From Verrucomicrobiota bacterium (lineage in GTDB: Bacteria; Verrucomicrobiota; Verrucomicrobiia; Verrucomicrobiales; Verrucomicrobiaceae), in assembly GCA_023429545.1 (NCBI GenBank), contig JAEYUU010000352.1, positions 1-7,438 of the forward strand: a stretch of DNA of 7,438 bases, in the 5' to 3' direction. The notes below the pieces were generated by a model, which saw only the letters and a list, made by a program, of their open reading frames with translations, was not told the DNA's origin and did not search any database. The first letter of the stretch is position 1. Every line of letters begins with the position of its first letter. Positions 1 to 6,434 of this stretch are shown one piece after another. The translations under genes and the position numbers were made by a program.

Positions 1-1
1 G

Positions 2-35
2 GTCTCGTGGGCTCGGAGTTGTGTATAAGACACAG
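2..35 (+). other. Residual Illumina Nextera Read-2 adapter including the Tn5 mosaic end (assembly artefact)
   Basis: These 34 bases align without gaps to the standard Nextera transposase Read-2 adapter. They differ at only two places: T instead of A at 19, and C instead of G at 31. The first 15 bases (GTCTCGTGGGCTCGG) are the synthetic tag and are not part of any natural transposon; the last 19 are the Tn5 mosaic end. Base 1 would then be the last base of the index. Genomic sequence therefore begins at 36. The two mismatches suggest uncorrected read errors that escaped trimming at a contig end. The consequence for annotation is that the GTG at 21, which opens the first reading frame, lies inside the adapter. 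Confidence 0.96.
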
Positions 36-1466
36 ACCCTGATCCGGAGCAGCGCTCCGGCGCAAACCACCACGACTAGCGCCAAGGCCCGCCCCCAGCG
101 CGGCATGGCATGGCGCATCACCGCAGCCATGGCCGCCGGGATTGTCATTGGGGCGGTCACCTGGGCCGTGTGGCCGCAGCCTGCGGCACCGGGCATTTCC
201 CCCAGTGGATCCAATCTCGTGATCCAGGATGAAGCCACCACCTCCGCCGTGGCCGTGCTCACGCGCGGGGTGGATCTCGTGTGGGAAAAGGGGACTGCTT
301 CACCCTCGCTCAACGAACCCCTCTCCCCCGGCGAGCTGAAGCTGAGCAGCGGTGTGGCGGAGATTGAGTTCTTCCAGGGAGCACGCTTGTGCATCGAGGG
401 GCCGGCGGAGATCCGGCTGGTGTCCGCAGGCGAGGCCTACTGCAAGAGCGGACGATTCAGCGCGGAAGTGCCCCCGCATGCCCGGGGTTTCCGCATTGGC
501 ACACCCAAGGGTGATCTGGTGGATCTCGGCACCGAGTTCGGACTGGATCTGAACAGCGACACCCCCGCGCTCCATGTCTTCAAGGGCGAGGTGGAACTGC
601 ATCGCCCGCAATCACCCATGCGTCTGCTCACCACCGGTCAGGCCTCGCGCATGGAAGGCGCTGATATGATGACAGCGGATGCCACGGATTTCGCCTTCAG
701 CCGTGACCTGGATTCCCGGGTGCAGGCTTCGCAACGTCACGCGCTTGAATCATGGCAGCAAACTGCGGCACAACAGCTCCGCGATCCGGCACTGCTCTTG
801 CGTCTCGATTTTCAAGATGGCGCAGGAGCCCGCTCCTTGAAGAATGCCGCGCAGAACGGCCCGGACATTGCCGCCGGCACCATCGTGGGCTGCACCTGGA
901 CGCAAGGCCGCTGGCCGGGCAAGCAGGCACTGCAGTTCCGCAGCTTGAGCGATCGTGTGCGCCTGAATATTCCCGGCCAGTATCGCCAACTGACCGCAAC
1001 CGCGAGCGTGCAGTTGCACGGTCTCAATGTGCGCCAGAGTTCCCTCTGCATGACTCAGGGACTGGGCGCGGGCTACATGCACTGGCAGGTACTGCATGAC
1101 GGCTCCCTGTGCCTCGGCGTGGGTGAAGGCCTGGGGAAACCCGGACAGGGTGTGCCGGTGCGCTGGCAGGACTACATCAGCCCAGTGCTCTTCACTCCCG
1201 AGCGCTTCGGCCAGTGGGTGCATCTGGCCATGGTGTACGATCTCGATGCCCGCGAAGTCCGCTTCTACGTCAATGGCACGCGCTTCTCCACGCATCCCAT
1301 CAAGGAGGCCGTGCAACTCTCTCCCGGACTGGTGGAGCTTGGCAACTGGACACCCACCCCCGAGAAGCGCCAGCAGCCCGTGCGGAACTTCGCCGGTTGC
1401 ATGGACGAGTTCAGCGTCCTCTCCCGCGCCCTTACCGATGACGAGATCCGCCAGCTCGCCCGCTGA
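36..1466 (+). CDS. FecR-like membrane protein with C-terminal LamG/concanavalin-type jellyroll domain, 5'-truncated
   Basis: The reading frame runs into the adapter, so the true start is missing; 476 genomic codons remain. Residue numbers here count from the false GTG at 21. A basic stretch (about 22-32, ending QRGMAWR) precedes one hydrophobic membrane span at about 33-51, giving an N-in/C-out single-pass protein. A FecR-like region follows at about 78-210, with the typical TPKGDLVDLGTEFGLDL stretch (161-177) and VFKGEVEL (186-193). The C-terminal part (about 258-481) is a LamG-like jellyroll: a RLDFQDG entry strand, WVHLAMVYD (399-407), a strand ending FYVNGT (415-420) and the family ending GCMDEFSVLSRALTDDEI (459-476). 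In relatives of this architecture a short cytoplasmic segment that may contact a sigma factor lies before the span, so that part is probably what was lost. It lies 56 bp upstream of the cytochrome-type gene on the same strand and may share its operon. FecR proteins are classically sigma regulators; here the role could instead be carbohydrate or surface binding. Domain identity is fairly sure, function is inferred. Confidence 0.88.
   Translation, partial: TLIRSSAPAQTTTTSAKARPQRGMAWRITAAMAAGIVIGAVTWAVWPQPAAPGISPSGSNLVIQDEATTSAVAVLTRGVDLVWEKGTASPSLNEPLSPGELKLSSGVAEIEFFQGARLCIEGPAEIRLVSAGEAYCKSGRFSAEVPPHARGFRIGTPKGDLVDLGTEFGLDLNSDTPALHVFKGEVELHRPQSPMRLLTTGQASRMEGADMMTADATDFAFSRDLDSRVQASQRHALESWQQTAAQQLRDPALLLRLDFQDGAGARSLKNAAQNGPDIAAGTIVGCTWTQGRWPGKQALQFRSLSDRVRLNIPGQYRQLTATASVQLHGLNVRQSSLCMTQGLGAGYMHWQVLHDGSLCLGVGEGLGKPGQGVPVRWQDYISPVLFTPERFGQWVHLAMVYDLDAREVRFYVNGTRFSTHPIKEAVQLSPGLVELGNWTPTPEKRQQPVRNFAGCMDEFSVLSRALTDDEIRQLAR
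44..60. repeat. Perfect 7-bp inverted repeat (hairpin) next to the adapter junction
   Basis: CCGGAGC (44-50) and GCTCCGG (54-60) are exact reverse complements separated by the 3-base loop AGC, giving a short, very GC-rich hairpin. It lies inside the coding frame of the truncated FecR-like gene and begins 9 bases after the adapter ends. It may be a chance result of codon choice. A stable fold-back at this point could also have contributed to poor coverage and to the contig ending here; that link is a guess. Confidence 0.6.
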
Positions 1467-1522
1467 CAGCATCACTGTCCCAACCACGTATTCCTCAACC
1501 CCACCCGCCAGCTTTGCCCACC

Positions 1523-4294
1523 ATGTTGCTTCGTCTGACAGCGCTCGCCTGTGTGATTCCCGCCTGCGGTGTGCTCGCCGCACCTTCCGCGGAGGAAGTC
1601 GATTTTTTCGAAAAGCGCATCCGACCGGTGCTGGTGGAGCAGTGCTACGAATGCCACAGCGAAGGCAAGAAGGTGAAGGGTGGTCTTACGATGGACCATC
1701 GCGAGGCGATGCTGATCGGTGGTGACTCCGGGCCATCACTCGTGCCCGGTAATCCGGACAAGAGCAGGATCATCGAGGCCATTCGCTACAAGAATCGCGA
1801 CATGCAGATGCCGCCCAAGAATCAGCTCACCGCGGAGCAGATTCGTGACCTGGAGAAATGGGTGGCCATGGGCGCGCCGGATCCGCGCGAACCCAAGAAA
1901 GCCGTTGCGGCGGCAGCAACGAAACAGGGCATCAACTTCGCGGAAGGTCGCAAGTTCTGGTCTTTTGCCCCCCTCAGCGAGCCCACGCTGCCAGCGGTGA
2001 AAAACACCGCGTGGGTGCAGACGCCGGTAGATGCCTTCATCCTCCAGTCACTTGAAAAGTCAGGGCTGAGTCCCGCGCCTCCCGCGGACAAGCGCACCTT
2101 GATCCGCCGGGCCACCTTCGACCTCATCGGTCTTCCACCCACGCCCAAGGAAGTCTCCGATTTCCTCGCGGATGAATCGCCGGATGCATTCAATCGTGTG
2201 ATTGAGCGCCTGCTGGCCTCACCCCAATACGGGGAACGCTGGGGCCGTCACTGGCTGGACGTGGCCCGCTACGCAGACTCCAACGGCCTCGATGAAAACG
2301 TCGCCCTCGGTCATGCCTGGCGCTATCGCGACTACGTGGTGCGTGCGTTCAATGAAGACAAGCCCTACGATCAGTTCCTCATTGAGCAGCTCGCTGGCGA
2401 CCTCCTGCCCACGCATGATGTGTCCTCCCGCGAGGATGCACTGACCGCCACCGCCTTCCTCTCACTGGGCGCCAAAGTGCTCGCGGAACCGGATGTGCGG
2501 AAGCTGGAAATGGACATCATCGATGACCAGCTCGACACGCTGGGGAAGGCCTTCCTGGGGATGACCATCGGCTGCGCGCGCTGTCATGATCACAAGTTCG
2601 ATCCCTTCTCGCAGGAGGACTACTATGCCATGGCGGCCATCTTCCGCAGCACCAGGAGCCTCGCGGATGAGAAGATGGGCGCGATCAAATACTGGTACGA
2701 GCACAGCCTCGCCACTCCGGCAGATCTTGAAGCGAAGAAGAAGCACGAGGCGGATGTGAAAGCCCAACGGGCGAAGATTACGAAGTACAACGCCGACACG
2801 CGTGCCGCGCTGAAGGCAGACCTGCAGCGCCAGGCAGCGGACTACCTCGCCGCCTCCGTGGAGCTGCCGGACGATCCTGACTTCAAGGAGGTGGAGGCGG
2901 TGGCCGCCCGGCACGGCCTGCGCGCACGCTATCTGCTCACCTGCCGCCAGTATCTGACCCGCGCCACGGAGAATGAGTTCTTCGCCAGGTGGCATGCTCT
3001 TGCCAAGGCAGGCGATGCGGAAGGCGTGCGCAGGCACTACGGCAAGCTCTTCAGGGATGCCGCGGAAGCACTCGCCGCCGCGAAGAAGAAAGATCCCAAG
3101 GCCGTGAAGCCCACCGAACCGGATTGCATCGCGGCCCATGATGCACTCAATGATGCTGGTGGATTCCTCGTGATGCCTGACAAGGATGCGCACGCCTTCG
3201 ATCAGACCATGCTCGCCGAGGTGGAACAAATGCAGTCCGCGCTCATGGCGCTGGAAAGCAAGACGCCGGATCCGCCTTCACTCATGGGCGTGACGGATGG
3301 CACCGTTACCCGCACGCTGCCGATTCACATCCGTGGCAGCTACCTCACGCTCGGCAAGGAAATCGAGCGAGGCTTCCCTCAGGTGATGCGCGTCTCCTTT
3401 ACGAAGCCGGTCTTCCCCGCGAAACAGAGCGGTCGTCTTGAGCTCGCCCGCTGGATGGCCAGCACCGAGCACCCGCTGACAGCCCGGGTGATGGCCAATC
3501 GCATCTGGCGCTGGCACTTCGGACGCGGCATCGTAGGCACCACGGACAACTTTGGCATCCTGGGAGACAAGCCCTCCCATCCCGCACTGCTAGACTGGCT
3601 AGCGCGCAATTTCATGGAGAACGGCTGGAGCGTGAAGGACATGCACCGTCTCCTGATGAAATCCAGCGTGTACCAGATGGCTTCCACGCATCCTTCCGCA
3701 GGACAGCCCTCCTCCTCTCCCGATCCAGCGCTCGTGGATCCAGAGAACAAGCTGCTGTGGCGCGCCAATCTCCAGCGGCTCGAAGCGGAGCAGATCCGGG
3801 ACGCGCTGCTTGCTGCCAGTGGCTCCCTCAGTCTGGAGATAGGCGGAAAGACGGTGCCGCTGCGCAATCGCGAGTTTGTCTTCAATCACACCTCGAAGGA
3901 TGCGACCACGTATGATTCGCCACGTCGCGCGCTCTACCTTCCGATCATCCGGAACAATCTCTACGATCTGCTGGAGCAGTTCGACTTCCCGGATCCCACG
4001 ATGCCCACCGGCAGCCGCAATGCCACTGTCATCGCGCCCCAGGCGCTGATCATGCTGAACTCGCCGCTCACCACGAAGTCCGCGGACAAACTTGCCGCGA
4101 AGCTGCTGGAGCAGAGTTCCTCGGATGCCGCGCGTGTGCAGGCCGCCTATGAAGCATTGTACGCCCGTACAGCCACCCCCCATGAGGAACAGCGCGCGCT
4201 GACTTTTGTGAAGGGAAAATCCGATGCCCGCGAAGCCTGGTCCCTGCTCTGCCACACCCTCATGGCAGCGAATGAATTCATGTACCTGCGATGA
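1523..4294 (+). CDS. Exported di-haem planctomycete-type cytochrome protein (PSCyt1-DUF1549-DUF1553)
   Basis: This is a 923-residue protein. An upstream in-frame TTG at 1514 exists, but the ATG at 1523 directly precedes the signal peptide (MLLRLTALACVIPACGVLAA, likely cut near VLA|AP) and is preferred. PSCyt1 follows at about 25-120 with haem motif CYECH (41-45) and candidate distal methionines in MQMPP (94, 96). DUF1549 (PSCyt2) spans about 145-378 and holds a second haem-type motif, CARCHDHKFDPF (351-362). A charged helical, coiled-coil-prone linker lies at about 400-443. The conserved PIHIRGSYLTLG stretch precedes DUF1553 (PSD1) at about 636-920, recognisable from the NRIWRWHFGRGIV, NFG..G..PSHP and NEFMYLR motifs. 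Length and domain order are typical of this family, common in Planctomycetota and Verrucomicrobiota. It is expected in the periplasm as a c-type cytochrome; the reaction is unknown. No Shine-Dalgarno sequence is visible upstream. The stop overlaps the next start by 4 bp, indicating translational coupling with the DUF1501 gene. Confidence 0.94.
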   Translation: MLLRLTALACVIPACGVLAAPSAEEVDFFEKRIRPVLVEQCYECHSEGKKVKGGLTMDHREAMLIGGDSGPSLVPGNPDKSRIIEAIRYKNRDMQMPPKNQLTAEQIRDLEKWVAMGAPDPREPKKAVAAAATKQGINFAEGRKFWSFAPLSEPTLPAVKNTAWVQTPVDAFILQSLEKSGLSPAPPADKRTLIRRATFDLIGLPPTPKEVSDFLADESPDAFNRVIERLLASPQYGERWGRHWLDVARYADSNGLDENVALGHAWRYRDYVVRAFNEDKPYDQFLIEQLAGDLLPTHDVSSREDALTATAFLSLGAKVLAEPDVRKLEMDIIDDQLDTLGKAFLGMTIGCARCHDHKFDPFSQEDYYAMAAIFRSTRSLADEKMGAIKYWYEHSLATPADLEAKKKHEADVKAQRAKITKYNADTRAALKADLQRQAADYLAASVELPDDPDFKEVEAVAARHGLRARYLLTCRQYLTRATENEFFARWHALAKAGDAEGVRRHYGKLFRDAAEALAAAKKKDPKAVKPTEPDCIAAHDALNDAGGFLVMPDKDAHAFDQTMLAEVEQMQSALMALESKTPDPPSLMGVTDGTVTRTLPIHIRGSYLTLGKEIERGFPQVMRVSFTKPVFPAKQSGRLELARWMASTEHPLTARVMANRIWRWHFGRGIVGTTDNFGILGDKPSHPALLDWLARNFMENGWSVKDMHRLLMKSSVYQMASTHPSAGQPSSSPDPALVDPENKLLWRANLQRLEAEQIRDALLAASGSLSLEIGGKTVPLRNREFVFNHTSKDATTYDSPRRALYLPIIRNNLYDLLEQFDFPDPTMPTGSRNATVIAPQALIMLNSPLTTKSADKLAAKLLEQSSSDAARVQAAYEALYARTATPHEEQRALTFVKGKSDAREAWSLLCHTLMAANEFMYLR

Positions 4295-5712
4295 TGAACG
4301 CTACTCCTCACATGCTCTCCCGACGTTCCATGCTGCAGCGCAGCGCGGCTGGCTTTGGCCATCTCGCACTTGCTGGCCTGCTCGCCAGGGAAGGATCGGC
4401 TGCTCCTTCGGTCGCGAATGCCCTCGCAGCGAAGAATCCACATTTCGCACCTCGCGCGCGCCGGGTGATCTTCCTTTTCATGAAGGGTGGCCCCTCCCAT
4501 GTGGACACCTTTGATCCAAAGCCGCTGCTTCAGCGTGATGATGGTGGTGTGTATCCGTTTGAGCAGCCGCGCATCAAGTTTGCAGAGACCGGCAAGCTGC
4601 TGAAGTCGCCGTGGAAGTTCAAGCAGTACGGCCAGAGCGGGCTTCCTATCAGCGAACTCTTCCCGCACGTCGCGCAGTGCGCGGATGAGCTTTGTGTCAT
4701 CCGCTCCATGCACGGCACGAATCCGGCACACGGCGGCGCACTGTTGAAGCTGCATACCGGCAGCGATGTGCAGGTGCGTCCCAGCATGGGATCGTGGGTC
4801 GTCTATGGACTCGGCACGGAGAACGAGAACCTGCCTGGGTTCATCACCATCTGTCCCACGCTCGCCCACGGCGGAGTGAACAACTGGGGTGCCGCCTTCC
4901 TCCCAGCCTATTGCCAGGGCACACCGATCGGCAATGCCGCCGTGCCATCCAGCCAGGCCATGGTGAAGCACATTCGCAACACGCATCTCAGCACGGCGGT
5001 ACAGCGCGAGCAGCTCGATCTGCTGGCACAAATGAATCGTGAGCACTTGCTGATGTCCGGCCCGGACCTTGCCCTGGAGGGGCGAATCAATTCCTTCGAG
5101 CTGGCCTTCCGCATGCAGATGGCCATGCCGGAGGCACAGGATGTCTCCAGCGAGAGCGAGGCCACGAAGAAGCTCTACGGCATGGACAACCCCGTGACCG
5201 CGAACTTCGGCCGTCAGTGCCTGATGGCGCGGCGCTTTGCCGAGCGTGGCGTGCGCTTCATCCAGGTGACGCACAGTGACAGTGAAGTGCAGTGGGATCA
5301 GCACGGCAGTCTCTACAAGGGACACACGAAGAATGCAGCCGAGGTGGACAAGCCCATCGCCGGCCTGCTCAAGGATCTGAAATCACACGGTTTGCTCGAT
5401 GACACGCTGGTCCTGTGGGGCGGTGAGTTTGGCCGCACTCCCGCGGCGCAAGGGAAGGATGGGCGTGATCACAATCCACACGGCTTCACCATGTGGATGG
5501 CCGGTGGCGGGGTGAAGCGCGGCATCGCCTACGGCAGCACGGATGACTACGGCTACTTCGCGCAGGAGAACAAGGTGCATATCCACGACCTGCACGCGAC
5601 CATTCTCGCGCTGCTGGGCATGAATCACGAGAAGCTCACCCATCGCTATGCGGGTCGCGACTTCCGCCTCACGGACGTCGCCGGTCACGTGGTGAAGGAA
5701 ATCTTCGCGTGA
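4291..5712 (+). CDS. DUF1501 protein, Tat-exported, alkaline phosphatase/sulfatase-like fold
   Basis: This is a 473-residue protein, a usual length for DUF1501. The start is the ATG at 4291 (overlapping the previous stop as ATGA) or the adjacent ATG at 4294; a third in-frame ATG at 4312 sits just before the twin-arginine signal. That signal reads SRRSML (10-15) followed by the hydrophobic AAGFGHLALAGLLA, so export in folded form by the Tat pathway is likely. Family landmarks are FLFMKGGPSHVDTFDPKP (61-78), SMHGTNPAHGG (139-149), the DQHG motif (336-339), WGGEFGRTP (376-384), DHNPHG (393-398) and HIHDLHATIL (430-439). The Asp/His-rich motifs resemble metal ligands of the alkaline phosphatase/sulfatase superfamily, in which I recall DUF1501 being placed. 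No typical sulfatase C-x-P-x-R signature is visible, so annotation as a sulfatase would be unsafe. The gene is coupled to the upstream cytochrome-type gene, and the two families are regularly found side by side, which suggests a joint envelope function. Confidence 0.94.
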   Translation: MMNATPHMLSRRSMLQRSAAGFGHLALAGLLAREGSAAPSVANALAAKNPHFAPRARRVIFLFMKGGPSHVDTFDPKPLLQRDDGGVYPFEQPRIKFAETGKLLKSPWKFKQYGQSGLPISELFPHVAQCADELCVIRSMHGTNPAHGGALLKLHTGSDVQVRPSMGSWVVYGLGTENENLPGFITICPTLAHGGVNNWGAAFLPAYCQGTPIGNAAVPSSQAMVKHIRNTHLSTAVQREQLDLLAQMNREHLLMSGPDLALEGRINSFELAFRMQMAMPEAQDVSSESEATKKLYGMDNPVTANFGRQCLMARRFAERGVRFIQVTHSDSEVQWDQHGSLYKGHTKNAAEVDKPIAGLLKDLKSHGLLDDTLVLWGGEFGRTPAAQGKDGRDHNPHGFTMWMAGGGVKRGIAYGSTDDYGYFAQENKVHIHDLHATILALLGMNHEKLTHRYAGRDFRLTDVAGHVVKEIFA

Positions 5713-5740
5713 GATGCCGCTGCAATCTCAACTTCGCTGA

Positions 5741-6256
5741 CTAACCAAACAACCGTGTCGCCACCGCGGCCTGTTCCGCTGTTTCGGGTCCGCTGCCTGC
5801 GGCGTGCACCACGCGAGTCGCGTCCTTGATGGGGACGCCCAAGGCAGCAAGCACGCACACCGCAGCCATGCCCGTGCGCCCGATGCCGGCGCCACAATGG
5901 AGCACCACATTCGTGCCCCCGTGCATGGCGGTGGCAACGTTGACGATGAGTTCACGAAATGCCTTGTCATCGGAGGGAACGCCGAAGTCGGGGATGGGAC
6001 AGGAAAGCCGCTCCCCTTCCCACAAGCCGGCACGAAGAGATTTTGCAAACTCCGGCGACTTCCGGTGGACCTCCATCTCGTCGACCAGGCTCACCAGCAT
6101 CATCCGCTCCCTGCCCACTTTCGCCTTCAGCGCATTCCATGCTTCCAGCGCGTGCTGGATGTCCTGATACCTGCCGGGCATGCCCGTGAGAAACAAGCGG
6201 CCCTTGCAGTCGGGGGGAAGCTGCACCTCGCGGAAGATGGAAATGTGGGAATCCAT
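5741..6256 (-). CDS. Dual-specificity/tyrosine-type protein phosphatase (cysteine-dependent)
   Basis: This is a 171-residue protein if started at the ATG whose first base is 6256. That start places HISIF..VQLP..GRLFLTGMPGR at the N terminus, as in compact CDKN3-like/dual-specificity phosphatases. The frame stays open upstream, with alternative ATGs at 6310 and 6361 (206 residues at most), but that extension shows no domain features. The active-site loop HCGAGIGRTG (120-129) fits the HC-x5-R-[ST] signature with nucleophile Cys121 and phosphate-binding Arg127. PIPDFG (87-92) supplies the general-acid aspartate, Asp90. No signal peptide or membrane span is present, so it is cytoplasmic. It should hydrolyse phosphate esters on protein Tyr/Ser/Thr or on a small molecule; the substrate cannot be told. 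Its stop faces the DUF1501 stop across 28 bp, and it diverges from the NagA-like gene. No clear ribosome binding site is visible before either favoured start. Confidence 0.88.
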   Translation of the reverse strand: MDSHISIFREVQLPPDCKGRLFLTGMPGRYQDIQHALEAWNALKAKVGRERMMLVSLVDEMEVHRKSPEFAKSLRAGLWEGERLSCPIPDFGVPSDDKAFRELIVNVATAMHGGTNVVLHCGAGIGRTGMAAVCVLAALGVPIKDATRVVHAAGSGPETAEQAAVATRLFG

Positions 6257-6434
6257 GGCGTGAATACGAATCGTGCGGGGATGGCGGCTGCCGCACTCCT
6301 CCTGCACCATGGTCACTCCCACGCCCTGCGCAAGCCCTGGCAGACCGCCCGCCGTGATCAAAATATCACTTCCCGCACCTTTCCGCGAACGCTGATGGCT
6401 TGCATGCCACGGCGCGATCCCCTTTGCTCAGGTC
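6257..6434. promoter_or_regulatory. Divergent intergenic region, presumed to hold both promoters
   Basis: These 178 bases separate the start codons of the phosphatase (minus) and the NagA-like gene (plus), so the promoters of both should lie here. I could not identify a convincing -35/-10 pair on either strand. The most AT-rich stretch is around 6357-6370 and contains the dyad listed separately. If the phosphatase really starts at 6310 or 6361, the region shrinks accordingly. Confidence 0.35.
6354..6369. promoter_or_regulatory. Operator-like dyad GTGAT-N6-ATCAC between divergent genes
   Basis: GTGAT (6354-6358) and ATCAC (6365-6369) are perfect reverse complements around the AT-rich spacer CAAAAT. 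The site lies 65 bp before the NagA-like start codon and about 97 bp before the preferred phosphatase start, in otherwise GC-rich DNA. The arms resemble those bound by Crp/Fnr-type dimers, but the spacing does not match: GTGA-N8-TCAC instead of N6 for CRP, and N6 instead of N4 between FNR-like half-sites. A 5-bp dyad of some spacing is expected by chance in a region this size, so this is only a candidate. Confidence 0.25.

Noticed and set aside
17..35. Natural Tn5/IS50 transposon end
   Set aside because: The 19-bp mosaic end is preceded by the synthetic Nextera tag GTCTCGTGGGCTCGG, which does not occur in IS50, and no transposase gene or target duplication is present.
21..35. GTG at 21 as the start of the FecR-like gene
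   Set aside because: The codon lies in adapter sequence, so the true start is upstream and off the contig.
1514..1522. TTG at 1514 as the start of the cytochrome-type gene
   Set aside because: The ATG at 1523 directly precedes a good signal peptide and gives the family-typical N terminus; the TTG would only add three residues.
750..1583. 277-codon minus-strand frame spanning the LamG part and the gap to the next gene
   Set aside because: The composition mirrors the plus-strand LamG coding sequence and no domain is visible.
1523..1600. Lipoprotein signal (IPAC lipobox) in the cytochrome-type protein
   Set aside because: Proline at -2 is atypical, and a plain signal-peptidase site near VLA|AP is available. 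It cannot be fully excluded.
2462..3229. 255-codon open frame on the minus strand inside the cytochrome-type gene
   Set aside because: It is a shadow of a gene with conserved domains and contains no family motif.
4147..5325. 392-codon open frame on the minus strand opposite the DUF1501 gene
   Set aside because: It lies entirely opposite clearly conserved coding sequence, has no recognisable motifs and is the kind of shadow frame expected in GC-rich DNA.
5713..5740. Bidirectional terminator between the convergent DUF1501 and phosphatase genes
   Set aside because: No stem-loop with a T-tract could be found in the 28 bases.
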